A stretch of DNA of 64,000 nt from Oscillospiraceae bacterium (GCA_009782405.1 WRJC01000017.1:5211-69210), one strand, 5' to 3'; positions 43,055 through 52,976 are shown, counted from the first letter of the stretch. Notes: generated by a model not told the origin, from the letters alone. Numbers and translations are program-made.

Positions 43055-45463
43055 ATGAATTACGATTTTAAAGAAATAGAGAGCAAATGGCAAAAAAAAT
43101 GGGATGAAGCCGAAACCTTCAAGGCATCAGACGATCGCTCGAAGCCCAAATACTACGCGCTGATAGAATTCCCTTACCCCTCCGGCGAGGCGCTGCACAT
43201 CGGCCACCCGCGCCCATACACCGCCATGGACATAATAGCGCGCAAAAAGCGCATGGAGGGCTACAACGTGCTGTTTCCGATGGGATGGGACGCATTCGGG
43301 CTCCCCGCGGAAAACTACGCGATAAAAAACAAAATGCACCCCAAGGAAGCCACCGACAAAAACATCGCCAAATTCAAGGCGCAGGCGAAATCTTTGGGTT
43401 TTTCGTTCGACTGGTCGAGGGAGATCAACACCTCCGACCCTTCGTACTACAAATGGACGCAGTGGATATTTTTGAAACTGTTCGAGGCGGGGCTCGCCTA
43501 CAAAAAAATGCAGCCGGTGAACTGGTGCACCTCCTGCAAGTGCGTGCTCGCCAAAGAAGAGGCGGTGGGCGGCGTTTGCGAGCGCTGCGGCAGCGAGGTG
43601 ATCCCCAAGGAAAAAAGCCAATGGACGCTCAAGATCACCGATTACGCGCAAAAGCTGCTGGACGGGCTGGAGGATCTCGACTACATCGAGCGGGCGAAAA
43701 CCGGACAGCGCAACTGGATAGGCCGCTCGAGCGGCGCCCAGGTCAAATTCGCGCTGGACGGGTTCGAGGGCAAATTTTTGGAAGTGTACACCACGCGCCC
43801 CGACACTCTTTATGGCGCCACCTACATGGTAATCGCCCCCGAGCACGAAATATTGGAGGAACTAAAAGAGCATATCGAAAACTACGGCGAAATCGCCGGG
43901 TACAAAAAAGCGGCGCTGAAAAAAACCGACTTTGAGAGGGCCGAGCTGGCCAAGGATAAAACCGGCGTCGAGATTTCGGGCGTAAAGGCGGTAAATCCCG
44001 CCAACGGCGAAAAGATACCCGTGTTCGTCTCCGACTACGTGCTCATATCCTACGGCACAGGGGCGATCATGGCGGTCCCGGCGCACGATGAGCGCGACTA
44101 TGAGTTCGCAAAAAAGTTCGGGCTTCCGATCGTCGAAGTGGTGGCGGGCGGCGACATAGCAAAAGAGGCCTTCACCGACACCGAGACCGGAACGCTGGTC
44201 AATTCCGGCATATTGGACGGAATGCCGGTCGAGGATGCGAAAAAAAGGATAAACCGGTTCCTTTCCGAAAAGGGCATAGGCTACGAAACGGTCAAGTTCA
44301 AGCTGCGCGACTGGATATTCGCCCGCCAGAGATATTGGGGCGAGCCCGTGCCGATAGTGATATGCCCAAAATGCGGCTATGTCCCCCTGCCCGAATCCGA
44401 GCTGCCGCTTGTTTTGCCCTATGTGGAATCCTACGAGCCAACCGACACGGGCGAATCGCCGCTGTCGGCGATGGCCGGCTGGGTTATGTGCAAGTGTCCA
44501 AAATGCGGGGGCGACGCAAGCCGCGAAACCGACACGATGCCGGGCTGGGCGGGATCCTCGTGGTATTTTTTGCGCTACTGCGACCCGCATAACGACGGCG
44601 AATTGGCCTCCAAAGAAACCCTCGAATATTGGATGCCGGTGGACTGGTACAACGGCGGGATGGAGCATACCACGCTGCATCTGCTGTATTCGCGCTTCTG
44701 GTCGCGGTTTTTGCACGATATTGGCATCGTGCCCTGCGCCGAGCCCTATCTCAAGCGCACCTCGCACGGAATGGTGCTCGGGGAGGACGGGGAAAAGATC
44801 TCCAAATCCAAAGGCAACGGCATAAACCCCGACGACGTGGTGCGCGAGTACGGGGCGGACACTCTGCGGCTGTATGAGATGTTTTTGGGCGACTTCGAAA
44901 AATCGGTGCCCTGGTCAAATAACGGCGCGAAAGGCTGCAAAAGATTTCTCGACAAGGTCTTCGGGATGATCGACATGGCGAGCGGAGGGGGAGCCACGCC
45001 GCGCCTCGAAACCAAGTTCCACCAGACCATAAAAAAAGTCACAAGCGACATAGACAACCTGAAGATGAACACGGCGATAGCATCCTTGATGACCCTCTCA
45101 AACGAAATATATGACGCGGGAACGCTAACAATCGACGAGCTGAAAACCTTTTTGACGCTGCTCTGCCCTTTTGCTCCGCATATCTGCGAGGAGCTGTGGT
45201 TCCTGGCGGGCGGCAGGGGGTTTTTGTCCCTATCGCCTTGGGTCGGCTACGACGAGGAAAAGACAAAGGAGAACACGGTCGAGATGGCGGTGCAGATAAA
45301 CGGGAAAGTGCGCGACAAAATCATAGTGGAAGCGGGCATATCCAAAGAGCAGGCGCTGAATCTCGCAAAAAGCAGCGGCAGGATAAAAGAGCTGATCGCG
45401 GGAAAAGAGATCATAAAGGAAATCGTGGTGCCGGACAAGATAGTGAACATAGCGATCAAGTGA
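43055..45463 (+). CDS. leuS: Leucyl-tRNA synthetase
   Basis: 802 residues, normal for bacterial LeuRS. It attaches leucine to tRNA-Leu and edits mischarged products. The HIGH signature reads HIGH in ALHIGHPRPYT near residue 47, the CP1 editing domain carries GTGAIMAVPAHDERD near 340, and the second signature is KISKSKGNG near 588. CxxC pairs in two zinc-like knuckles (WCTSCKC / CERCGSE; CPKCGY) are present. The ATG at 43055 has AGAGG ten bases upstream; the in-frame ATG at 43037 adds six residues not expected in the family. It begins a transcript with a Gfo/Idh and an Eis-like gene, ending at the terminator at 47893-47927. Confidence 0.97.
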   Translation: MNYDFKEIESKWQKKWDEAETFKASDDRSKPKYYALIEFPYPSGEALHIGHPRPYTAMDIIARKKRMEGYNVLFPMGWDAFGLPAENYAIKNKMHPKEATDKNIAKFKAQAKSLGFSFDWSREINTSDPSYYKWTQWIFLKLFEAGLAYKKMQPVNWCTSCKCVLAKEEAVGGVCERCGSEVIPKEKSQWTLKITDYAQKLLDGLEDLDYIERAKTGQRNWIGRSSGAQVKFALDGFEGKFLEVYTTRPDTLYGATYMVIAPEHEILEELKEHIENYGEIAGYKKAALKKTDFERAELAKDKTGVEISGVKAVNPANGEKIPVFVSDYVLISYGTGAIMAVPAHDERDYEFAKKFGLPIVEVVAGGDIAKEAFTDTETGTLVNSGILDGMPVEDAKKRINRFLSEKGIGYETVKFKLRDWIFARQRYWGEPVPIVICPKCGYVPLPESELPLVLPYVESYEPTDTGESPLSAMAGWVMCKCPKCGGDASRETDTMPGWAGSSWYFLRYCDPHNDGELASKETLEYWMPVDWYNGGMEHTTLHLLYSRFWSRFLHDIGIVPCAEPYLKRTSHGMVLGEDGEKISKSKGNGINPDDVVREYGADTLRLYEMFLGDFEKSVPWSNNGAKGCKRFLDKVFGMIDMASGGGATPRLETKFHQTIKKVTSDIDNLKMNTAIASLMTLSNEIYDAGTLTIDELKTFLTLLCPFAPHICEELWFLAGGRGFLSLSPWVGYDEEKTKENTVEMAVQINGKVRDKIIVEAGISKEQALNLAKSSGRIKELIAGKEIIKEIVVPDKIVNIAIK

Positions 45464-45493
45464 ACATGAAACAAAAATGGGAGGAAAAGCAAA

Positions 45494-46672
45494 ATGGGAA
45501 AAAAAGTTAAAATAGGCGTGGTCGGGCTCGGGAACATGGGTTCCGGGCACTTGAAGTATCTCGGTTCGATGGATACCGTGGAAATTGCGGGGGTTTGCGA
45601 CATTGTGGCAAAAAAAGCCGATGACGCGGCCGCCGCGTATAATACCAAGGCATATTACAGCTATTCGGATATGCTCGAAAATTCCGGGCTGGAGGCCGTA
45701 TTGATCGCGGTCCCCCACTACGACCATGTGCCGATCACAGTCGATTCTTTCGCGAAAGGGATCCACGTGCTTTGCGAGAAGCCGGTCACGGTGCACGTAA
45801 ACGGAGCCAAGAAAATGATCGGGGCATATGAAGAAGCAAAGGCGAAAAACCCCGACATAGTGTTCGGCATCATGTTCCAGGAGAGGACCATTGCGCAGTA
45901 CAAAAAGATAAAAGACATATTGCAGGGCGGGGAATTAGGCAGACTCACCCGCGCCACATGGATCAACACGTCGTGGTTCCGCTCGCAGGCATACTATGAC
46001 AGCGGCGGCTGGCGCGCCACATGGGCGGGCGAAGGCGGCGGGATACTCACGAACCAGTGCCCGCATAATCTCGATATGTACCACTGGCTGTTCGGCCTGC
46101 CCGAAAAAATACAGGGATTCGCGCATATCGGCAAATATCACGACATAGAGGTCGAAGACGAGGTGACCGCATATATGGAGCATTCCAACGGGATGATCGG
46201 CCATTTCATCACGACCACCGGGGAATGCCCAGGAACGAACCGCCTTGAGATAGTGGGCGAAAACGGAACGCTCGTGTATGAAAAGGGCAGCTTGGTGTTT
46301 TACCGCAACAGGATGTCGATGTTCAAATATTCCAGAGAGACCGAAAACGGTTTCGGCACGGTGGAAAACTGGGAAACAAAAATCCCGGTGAGTCACAGCC
46401 AGCCCTCCGGCCACCAGGCCGTGACCGAAAAATTCATCAATTCGATAATCACGAAAAATATCGACCTGATCGCATACGGCACGGAGGGGCTAAACCCGGT
46501 GATGATCGCAAACGCCATCATGCTTTCCTCCTTTGAGGAAAAAGCGGTCAGGCTGCCTTTGGACGGCAAACCCTATGAGGACAAATTGCAGGAGCTCATA
46601 CAAAATTCCACATATGAAAAAAAAGTTCAAAACGGCGTGCAGCTGGATATGGCCAAATCGCCGAGCAAATAA
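45494..46672 (+). CDS. Gfo/Idh/MocA family oxidoreductase
   Basis: 392 residues. The Rossmann fold starts with KIGVVGLGNMGSGHLKYL, and VLCEKPVTVHV (Lys of the EKP motif) lies near residue 100. The C-terminal substrate domain has GEGGGILTNQCPHNLDMYHWLFG, where the His in PHNLD is the usual catalytic residue. The enzyme should act on a sugar, amino sugar or inositol with NAD(P). GGAGG stands nine bases before the ATG. The gap to leuS is 30 bases and to the acetyltransferase 14 bases, so one transcript is likely. Confidence 0.92.
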   Translation: MGKKVKIGVVGLGNMGSGHLKYLGSMDTVEIAGVCDIVAKKADDAAAAYNTKAYYSYSDMLENSGLEAVLIAVPHYDHVPITVDSFAKGIHVLCEKPVTVHVNGAKKMIGAYEEAKAKNPDIVFGIMFQERTIAQYKKIKDILQGGELGRLTRATWINTSWFRSQAYYDSGGWRATWAGEGGGILTNQCPHNLDMYHWLFGLPEKIQGFAHIGKYHDIEVEDEVTAYMEHSNGMIGHFITTTGECPGTNRLEIVGENGTLVYEKGSLVFYRNRMSMFKYSRETENGFGTVENWETKIPVSHSQPSGHQAVTEKFINSIITKNIDLIAYGTEGLNPVMIANAIMLSSFEEKAVRLPLDGKPYEDKLQELIQNSTYEKKVQNGVQLDMAKSPSK

Positions 46673-46686
46673 TTAAGGGGGGCAAC

Positions 46687-47871
46687 ATGTCAAAAATCGA
46701 ATACAGGAAAGTTTCGCCGGAGGAAAGACTGTCCGTTTCGCGCGTGCAGGGAGCCGCGTTTTCCGCCGAGGTGAACGAAAAGGAAATGCGCGAGAAAATC
46801 GAGAAAGGCGAATACAAAGACGACGAAGTATATGGGGCAATGGATGAAAACGGGCGCGCGCTCGCGGCCATTGAAGCGTTGCCGTACACCATGTGGTTCG
46901 ACGGCAACAAAGTTCCCATGTACGGGATAGGCGGGGTGGCCTCCATGCCCGAAACGAGGCGGCAGGGCCACGTGAGGAGAGTGTTTGAAAAAATATTTTC
47001 GGACATACATGAAAAGGGCGTGGTCTTTTCGCATCTTTACCCGTTTTCCCATGACTATTACAGAAAATTCGGCTATGAGCAGTGCGGGTCGGCAAAAAAA
47101 TACATCCTCCCCGTCGAACCCGCCCGCCGCTTCCCGGTTTGCGGCGAGGCGCGCGAATTTGTCGCAGGGGACAAAGAAAAAGAAAAATTGATTTCGCTAT
47201 ACGAAACCTACGCCGCAAGGCACAATATGATGCTGTCGAGATCGCCGAAGAGCTGGGACGATGTTTTGAACATAAACCTGTACGGCACCACCAAGCTGTA
47301 CTATTTCGCGGACGGCGGCGGCAATATATGCTCGTGGGCGAAATTCAAAAGAAACGGAAACACGTTGGAGATATTCGACATCGCCTGGGAAGGCCGCGAG
47401 GGCATGATGGGCATTTTGCAATTTATGGGGATGTTCGAAGGAGCGGCGGAAAATTTGGCTTTTACTGCAAGCCCCGAATTTGTCGCGGAATTGTACTGGA
47501 ACAATTTGTACGATATCCGGATCGAAACAAATTGGTTGGGCATGAACCGGGTGGTGGACGCGAAGCGCATGCTCGAGCTGCTCAAAAAACCGGAGGGCGA
47601 AGGCAAATTCACTATAAAAATCATCGACAGGTTCGCCGCTTGGAATAACAACACATACGCGGTCGAATACGGCGGCGGCGAATGCCGGGTGGAGACCGCG
47701 GACGCCGGAGCCGACGTCGAGGTTTCGGAGCACGCGCTGGTGCATATGGCGCTCGGGGTGTATGAATTCGAGCAGGTGGCAAAAAGAGACGACGTGCAGC
47801 TTTTCGGCAACGCGGAGACGCTGAAAAAGGCGTTTTGCAAAAAGCCGGTTCTGATAACCGACCATTTTTAA
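46687..47871 (+). CDS. Eis-like GNAT N-acetyltransferase
   Basis: 394 residues. The layout follows the Eis family: an N-terminal GNAT domain (KVSPEERLSVSRVQGAAF; GIGGVASMPETRRQGHVRRVFE, the acetyl-CoA loop with R-x-x-G-x-V/I), a second GNAT-like half, and a C-terminal sterol-carrier-like domain (YAVEYGGGECRVE). Eis proteins acetylate amines on aminoglycosides or proteins; the natural substrate here is unknown. The G-rich ribosome binding site lies four to eight bases before the ATG. It is the last gene before a strong terminator. Confidence 0.9.
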   Translation: MSKIEYRKVSPEERLSVSRVQGAAFSAEVNEKEMREKIEKGEYKDDEVYGAMDENGRALAAIEALPYTMWFDGNKVPMYGIGGVASMPETRRQGHVRRVFEKIFSDIHEKGVVFSHLYPFSHDYYRKFGYEQCGSAKKYILPVEPARRFPVCGEAREFVAGDKEKEKLISLYETYAARHNMMLSRSPKSWDDVLNINLYGTTKLYYFADGGGNICSWAKFKRNGNTLEIFDIAWEGREGMMGILQFMGMFEGAAENLAFTASPEFVAELYWNNLYDIRIETNWLGMNRVVDAKRMLELLKKPEGEGKFTIKIIDRFAAWNNNTYAVEYGGGECRVETADAGADVEVSEHALVHMALGVYEFEQVAKRDDVQLFGNAETLKKAFCKKPVLITDHF

Positions 47872-47892
47872 AACAAAAAAAACGACAAAAAA

Positions 47893-47927
47893 CGCGTATA
47901 ACAAGGCTTGTTATACGCGCTTTTTTT
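47893..47927 (+). terminator. Intrinsic terminator of the leuS transcript
   Basis: CGCGTATAACAAG and CTTGTTATACGCG form perfect arms (47893-47905 and 47907-47919), followed by seven T residues at 47921-47927. Confidence 0.9.
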
Positions 47928-47934
47928 GGCTTTA

Positions 47935-48010
47935 TGGAGCGGATTACGGGGTTCGAACCCGCCACCTCGACCTTGGCAAGGTCGCGCTCTACCGAATGAG
48001 CTAAATCCGC
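47935..48010 (-). tRNA. tRNA-Gly (GCC)
   Basis: 76 bases on the minus strand with encoded CCA (47937-47935). The acceptor stem GCGGATT/AATCCGC, the T arm with GGTTCGAACC and the anticodon loop TTGCCAA (anticodon GCC) all form correctly. It stands between the leuS terminator and the convergent glucosamine-6-phosphate isomerase-like gene. Confidence 0.96.
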
Positions 48011-48091
48011 ATATCTGGGATTATACACGAATTTCTTTTGTTTGTCAAGGGGTAGGGCAAAAAAAATTAAAAATTAATAATTCTGTAAATT

Positions 48092-49030
48092 TTAATTCAC
48101 ATCGGCCACAAGCGGGCCCGCAAGCTCTTTGAGGTAAAACAGCTTTCCGGGCAACGTGGGCATGAACGTCGAGGGTATCCAGATGGACTCGCCGTAGTGC
48201 AGCGTCGTCAAAAAACTCATCCCCTGCCAGCCCATTCCCCGCCCGAGCGCGCCGTCTGCGCCGCCGATTATATAGTCGGCTTGCAAAAAAAGCCCCGGTC
48301 CGATCGTGTTGGCGGTGCAGGGCACCGATGTGCTCCTGCTTTTGAAGCTCGTGATGGCGTTTTGCTCGATTGTGAGCGGGTGCAGTTTCGCCCCTAATCT
48401 GTGGGTCTGCTTTTTCCATTCGTCGGCGCCGGAAAATTCCTGCGCGAAATGCGGTTCCCAGAAGGCGATGTGGCAAGCTCTGCCAATGCCGAAAATGACT
48501 ATGAGTTTCGCGCCATTTGCTTTCAGCTCCGCTATTTTCCCCGCATATGTGGGCAAATTTTCCTTCGTGGCGAAATTTCTCTGATTTGGCGGGATGCCCA
48601 AATCCCCGAGTTTGTCAAAAAACGCCGATTTCATGCAGTATTCAAACGAAGCGATATTTGTGTTTGGCAGCGTGTTGCCGTGTTCGTCTGCCCACTCGTC
48701 CATATTGAACGTATGCACATGGGAGCAGTCCACATTCCACTCTTTCAAAAAGAACACCGCCCACTTGTACATCCCCATGGGCCCGACCGGAACTATCATC
48801 GCCAGTTTCTCCCCGGCGTCTTTCGCCTTTTTGATTTGGAGCGCGATTTCATGGCCCATGAAAGTGTCGAAATCGTTTATGTTCTCGCACTCCGCTGGGG
48901 CAAATCCTTTGTGCCAGAATGGTTCCCTTTCCGCGCCTTTTTCGCAGCAGGCATCGATTTTTGCCATATCCCAGCCTTTCGGATAAAAGTTTTCCAACAA
49001 GGAATTTTTGACTGTGCTCAGAAAATCCAT
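48092..49030 (-). CDS. Glucosamine-6-phosphate deaminase/isomerase-like protein (NagB superfamily)
   Basis: 312 residues. NagB-like features are [14 protein letters not shown] (the catalytic-region Asp) near residue 115, the [16 protein letters not shown] loop, corresponding to GIGxDGHIAFNEP in NagB, and a C-terminal [12 protein letters not shown]. The replaced residues in the second loop and longer length suggest a related substrate rather than canonical glucosamine-6-phosphate. The ATG at 49030 follows GGAGG by eight bases; five more in-frame codons upstream are not used. It is the last gene of a five-gene operon and is preceded by a PIG-L deacetylase, consistent with N-acetyl amino-sugar breakdown. 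Confidence 0.8.
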   Translation of the reverse strand: MDFLSTVKNSLLENFYPKGWDMAKIDACCEKGAEREPFWHKGFAPAECENINDFDTFMGHEIALQIKKAKDAGEKLAMIVPVGPMGMYKWAVFFLKEWNVDCSHVHTFNMDEWADEHGNTLPNTNIASFEYCMKSAFFDKLGDLGIPPNQRNFATKENLPTYAGKIAELKANGAKLIVIFGIGRACHIAFWEPHFAQEFSGADEWKKQTHRLGAKLHPLTIEQNAITSFKSRSTSVPCTANTIGPGLFLQADYIIGGADGALGRGMGWQGMSFLTTLHYGESIWIPSTFMPTLPGKLFYLKELAGPLVADVN

Positions 49031-49054
49031 AATTATATCCTCCAAAAAATATTT

Positions 49055-49750
49055 TTACGGCAATAGCCTCGCAGCGGCGATTTTCGGCCAGGCGTAGCAT
49101 TGCGTGAATGCCTCCGCGTACTGCACTTGGGACTGCAGCCCCCTGAATCTGGCGCAGGTTCTGACAAATTCGGCGAAGTCTATCCCGTCGTGGTCGCGCA
49201 TCCATTTCATCTGGCTCACGTGGCATTCGAGCATGGCGAGTTTCGTGTCTATTTCGTCTGTTATGTCCACATATTCGGTCGGCAAAAAATTCACGCCCGC
49301 CAAAGTGTCCATATAGTATATCGGCGTGAGTTTGGCTGAGCCTCCCGCCCCATAATGCGGAACGCTCGCGGCAAACGAGGCGTCGAAAACCAATTTGCTG
49401 ACTGCGACATGGTCGGGCATATAGTCGTTTGGGCTGTGGGTGATTATCGCGTCGGGCTTGTAGAAGCGGATCACCTCCATGATTTTGTCCCTCTGCGCGA
49501 TGTCGTCGCATACGAGCAAATCGCCCAAATCGCAGGTCACCACTTCGATTCCCGCGATTTCCCCCGATTTTTTCGCTTCGGCTATGCGAATTTCGCGAAG
49601 CTCGTCGGGCGGTATCACGACGTGGCCCATGTTCCCGTTTGTCATGTGGCAAATTGTGACGTTTTGCCCCTGTTTTTTGTATTTTGCCAAAGTCCCGGCG
49701 CAATTCACTTCGACGTCGTCCGGATGGCAGCCCACGGCAAGTATGTTCAT
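49055..49750 (-). CDS. PIG-L family deacetylase
   Basis: 231 residues. The metal-binding motif AVGCHPDDVEVNCAGTL is at the N-terminus (HPDD near residues 9-12), and ITHSPNDYMPDHVAVSKL gives the second His pair. PIG-L/LmbE enzymes remove N-acetyl groups from GlcNAc-type sugars using zinc. The ATG at 49750 has GGGG eleven bases before it; an in-frame TTG six bases upstream is an alternative. It lies between a surface-glycan acetyltransferase set and the NagB-like gene. Confidence 0.92.
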   Translation of the reverse strand: MNILAVGCHPDDVEVNCAGTLAKYKKQGQNVTICHMTNGNMGHVVIPPDELREIRIAEAKKSGEIAGIEVVTCDLGDLLVCDDIAQRDKIMEVIRFYKPDAIITHSPNDYMPDHVAVSKLVFDASFAASVPHYGAGGSAKLTPIYYMDTLAGVNFLPTEYVDITDEIDTKLAMLECHVSQMKWMRDHDGIDFAEFVRTCARFRGLQSQVQYAEAFTQCYAWPKIAAARLLP

Positions 49751-49767
49751 GATCAAAATTTCCCCTT

Positions 49768-50901
49768 TCAGTTTATATTTATCAGCAAAATTTCCGAGTT
49801 GTTCAATATCTGCGAACTGTACAAAAAAAGCACGTCCGCATTTTCTTCGGCAAAGCCCACATATTCCTCTAACAGACGGCTGTCGATGTAGCGCATGTCG
49901 ATAAGCGTGATTTTCGCATATGCGGAAACCAAGAGCGGCGCGAGGCTCGAGCCGAACGAATCGCGGAACAGATAGAGCTGCCGGCTTGTTTTCGCCGAAG
50001 GGTTTTCGATGGTTATGAGCGGCTTTGCCCCTTTCAAAAACAAATCGTATGGATCGCGGCCAATGGCGGCCTGTACATCGTAAATGGCTCCCGTTTCCCA
50101 CCCGTTTTGCGCCGGGTCAAAATATTTTGCGGTCGCTTTTTCCAATGTTTCATTTGTCAGGTATGCCATTTCGTCCGGGGGCTGCGGGAGCGCGAGCTGC
50201 CCGGTGTACGCGCCGTTGAAGTTGCCCGCGATGTTTTTTTCGAATCCGGTTTCGAGCCTGTCCGAAAAACCCATCGCCAAAGCCAGCGTTTTTGCCGCTT
50301 CGATGATTTTCGACTGGTCCCAGTGCAGATCAGTTTTGTAAAAAACGTCTGCCGACAATGCGCCGGAAAGGTCGATAAAAACGATTTCGCCCAAAGTTTC
50401 GGCCAAAACGGAAGCTGCCGTTTTTGGGTCGAAACCGGGATAATACTTTGAGGCGTATGCGCTTTTGTCCGGGACAAACGAATAGTAAACATCCAAATCC
50501 GGGAAAAGGGCGCACAGCTTTTTGATCTTTTCGGCCGCTTTTCGCATCGAAGTTTCATCGATTTTTTCGAATTTGCCCGCGCCAACGGCCAAATCTTTGT
50601 ACAAGCCGGACTTGTCAGTCTGCAAAAAAACGTCGAACACGCAGAAGGCGCGTACCGTCCTCAATTGCTCCCTGAAGGCAAAATTGTCGGAAGCGTAACC
50701 GGCAAAGCCGTCCATAAATTCCGAGGACAGCAAATTATCGGCCGACAGTTTCGGGAATGCGGCGGGCTTTCGGCGTTCGCTTTGCAGCACTTCTGCTTTG
50801 GGCATAAACAAATTCAAAAAAAACGCCCCCCCGATCAACAGCGTGAATGCCGCAGATGTCAGAATCGGCCCAAACCCGGGCTTTTCGCCATTTTTTTCCA
50901 T
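49768..50901 (-). CDS. AlgX/AlgJ-like DHHW family protein (SGNH-type O-acetyl transfer partner)
   Basis: 377 residues. One membrane anchor (about residues 12-32) precedes an extracytoplasmic domain with PDLDVYYSFVPDKSAYASKYY, TDLHWDQSKIIEAA (the D-x-H-W box near residue 200) and the catalytic-type RDSFGSSLAPLL. Such proteins complete O-acetylation of exopolysaccharide together with an MBOAT partner. The ATG at 50901 follows GGAGGGG by about eight bases. It is 16 bases behind the MBOAT gene, with the DUF4358 lipoprotein further upstream, a common Clostridia arrangement. Confidence 0.85.
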   Translation of the reverse strand: MEKNGEKPGFGPILTSAAFTLLIGGAFFLNLFMPKAEVLQSERRKPAAFPKLSADNLLSSEFMDGFAGYASDNFAFREQLRTVRAFCVFDVFLQTDKSGLYKDLAVGAGKFEKIDETSMRKAAEKIKKLCALFPDLDVYYSFVPDKSAYASKYYPGFDPKTAASVLAETLGEIVFIDLSGALSADVFYKTDLHWDQSKIIEAAKTLALAMGFSDRLETGFEKNIAGNFNGAYTGQLALPQPPDEMAYLTNETLEKATAKYFDPAQNGWETGAIYDVQAAIGRDPYDLFLKGAKPLITIENPSAKTSRQLYLFRDSFGSSLAPLLVSAYAKITLIDMRYIDSRLLEEYVGFAEENADVLFLYSSQILNNSEILLININ

Positions 50902-50917
50902 TCGTTTCACCCCTCCC

Positions 50918-52333
50918 CTAAAATCTGAAATATATGAATGGGTTAAACGACCCGTCCACAAGATAAGCGGTGACCGCCAAGATTATCGCGCAAACGGCAA
51001 GCGGTTCAAAAGCGACCATAAAGCGCCTGCCCTTTACAGTGCCCCCGATTTTCGCCGCCAGTTTCGAGGGAAGCGGCGTACAGCCTACTGCGGCGACCAA
51101 AAGCGGCACGAGATAGCTGCGCAGATAATAGGGAATATCCGCTCCGATCAGCCCATCTGCCCCCGCGCCGAACATATATCCTATGCGGCGGCCGGCAACC
51201 ATCAGCGTTTCCGAATCAAAAAACATCCAGCCGATCAAAATCGCCAAAAACATGTATACATGCGAGACAAAGCGCGGCAGTTTCTTTATCGCCTCGCCCA
51301 AAACGAACTTTTCAAACAACAGCAAAACCCCGAAGTATGTGCCCCAAACCATGAAGTTCCAGTCCGCCCCGTGCCAAAAACCGGTCAGAAACCAAACTGC
51401 CATCACGTTGAAAACGTAACGCGGCGCCTTGACGCGGTTGCCGCCTAACGGGATATACACATAATCCCGGAACCACGAAGACAAAGAAATATGCCAGCGC
51501 CGCCAAAAATCCGAAACGCTTCCCGCGATGTAAGGGTAGTTGAAATTTTCCAGAAAATCGAAGCCCAGCATTTTGCCCATCCCGATGGCCATATCGCTGT
51601 ATCCCGAAAAATCGAAATATATATGCAGCGCATAGGCTGTTATATACAGCCACGTGCCAAAAACGCTTGCATCCCCGTTTTTGCAAAACTCCACCAGCTC
51701 GCCGAGCACATTTGCCAAAAGCACTTTTTTGCCAAGCCCAAAAGCGAGCCTTTTCGCCCCTTCCGCAAAGCGCCTTATAGTATGATCGCGCATTTCCAAT
51801 TGCTTTTCGACGTCTATGTATCTGACGATCGGGCCTGCGATCAGCTGCGGGAACAGCGTGACATAGGCGCAAAACGCGAATAAATTTTTTTGCGGCTTGG
51901 CGCGCCCGAAATACAGGTCAAAGTCATAGCTGAGTATCTGAAAAGTGTAGAAGCTGATTCCGATGGGCATGACAAGCTTCAACAGCGGCAGCGAGGTGCC
52001 TGTAAAGCCGTTTATGTTCACAATGAAAAAATTCGTGTATTTGAAAAACATCAGGCTTCCGATCCCCACCGCCACTGCTCCCGCAAGCGCGGCTTTTGCG
52101 CCCTTTTTTCCGCGCAGGCGATCCAAAAGCAGGCCAAATCCCCAGCCTGAAAGCACCTGGACAAAAATCAGCGCCAGATAGCGCGGCTCCCCCCAGCCGT
52201 AAAAAACCAGGTTCATCAAAAGCAGCCAGTAGTTGCGGAATTTCGGCGAACCTTTTGGCATCGGGACGAGAAAATACCCCAAAAGCGCCGCCGGGAGGAA
52301 ATAATACAGAAACTCGACGCTCGAAAAAAGCAT
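50918..52333 (-). CDS. MBOAT family O-acyltransferase (AlgI-like)
   Basis: 471 residues with about ten to eleven membrane segments. The family opening FSSVEFLYYFLPAALLGYFLVP and the catalytic-His region FLTGFWHGADWNFMVWGTYFG (near residue 325) are typical of AlgI/DltB-type acyltransferases, which carry acetyl groups across the membrane to polysaccharide. ISLSSWFRDYVYIPLGGNR is also conserved. It starts three bases after the DUF4358 lipoprotein gene and is followed by the DHHW protein. The polysaccharide it modifies is unknown. Confidence 0.92.
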   Translation of the reverse strand: MLFSSVEFLYYFLPAALLGYFLVPMPKGSPKFRNYWLLLMNLVFYGWGEPRYLALIFVQVLSGWGFGLLLDRLRGKKGAKAALAGAVAVGIGSLMFFKYTNFFIVNINGFTGTSLPLLKLVMPIGISFYTFQILSYDFDLYFGRAKPQKNLFAFCAYVTLFPQLIAGPIVRYIDVEKQLEMRDHTIRRFAEGAKRLAFGLGKKVLLANVLGELVEFCKNGDASVFGTWLYITAYALHIYFDFSGYSDMAIGMGKMLGFDFLENFNYPYIAGSVSDFWRRWHISLSSWFRDYVYIPLGGNRVKAPRYVFNVMAVWFLTGFWHGADWNFMVWGTYFGVLLLFEKFVLGEAIKKLPRFVSHVYMFLAILIGWMFFDSETLMVAGRRIGYMFGAGADGLIGADIPYYLRSYLVPLLVAAVGCTPLPSKLAAKIGGTVKGRRFMVAFEPLAVCAIILAVTAYLVDGSFNPFIYFRF

Positions 52334-52336
52334 AGG

Positions 52337-52924
52337 TCAATCCAAAATCAGCCCGCCGCCGATTCCGGCTTCGCCGGGTTCGTCGTCGCCTTTTTCATAA
52401 AACTTGTTCACATCGCCCGCCGCCGTGTCAAAGCGCTCCCTGAAGGCGCTCAAAAACAATTCCGCCGTATTGTCATAAACGGCCCCGAGCAGCACGAAGC
52501 GGCCGGAATCTATGACAAAGCATTGTTCGGGGAACACGCAAACCCATTTTTTCCAGTTGTATCCCTTGGCAGCCAAGCTTTTTAATTCTTTTGCCGAAGC
52601 ATAGCTTTCGCACTTGGCCAGCACCACCTCAAAGGCAAAAGTTCCGATCGCGGCAGTCATATAGAAAGCGTCCATCGCGCAGTCCTCGAACTGCGCGGGC
52701 GTGAGCCCCAGTTTGTCCCCGCAGTTTTCCGCCGAAATTTCGCCGTCGAAGGTCATCGGTATGACAACATCATCCCCTGCTGCGGACACGGCGGATTCCA
52801 TGATTTTTTGCAATGCGTCCCTGGTGTCGATGTCCGCCCCGGACTCCTCTTTCTTTTCGCAGGCGCACAAAAACAACCCCGCAAGCGCCGCAGCCGCCAA
52901 AACAACGGCAAGAATTTTTTTCAC
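52337..52924 (-). CDS. DUF4358 lipoprotein
   Basis: 195 residues, starting at GTG (52924) eight bases after AAGGGGG. The lipobox is LFLC or LCAC (Cys20/Cys22). The mature part, including LTPAQFEDCAMDAFYMTAAIGTFAFEVVLAKC and the closing VIDSGRFVLLGAVYD, fits DUF4358, a family found with MBOAT and DHHW genes in Clostridia. Its exact part in glycan acetylation is unknown. It is the first gene of the leftward operon, with a possible promoter at 52977-53005. Confidence 0.8.
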   Translation of the reverse strand: MKKILAVVLAAAALAGLFLCACEKKEESGADIDTRDALQKIMESAVSAAGDDVVIPMTFDGEISAENCGDKLGLTPAQFEDCAMDAFYMTAAIGTFAFEVVLAKCESYASAKELKSLAAKGYNWKKWVCVFPEQCFVIDSGRFVLLGAVYDNTAELFLSAFRERFDTAAGDVNKFYEKGDDEPGEAGIGGGLILD

Positions 52925-52976
52925 AAAACATGCCCCCTTTGTAGCAATTTGAATTCGAATACATGCCGATTTATAC

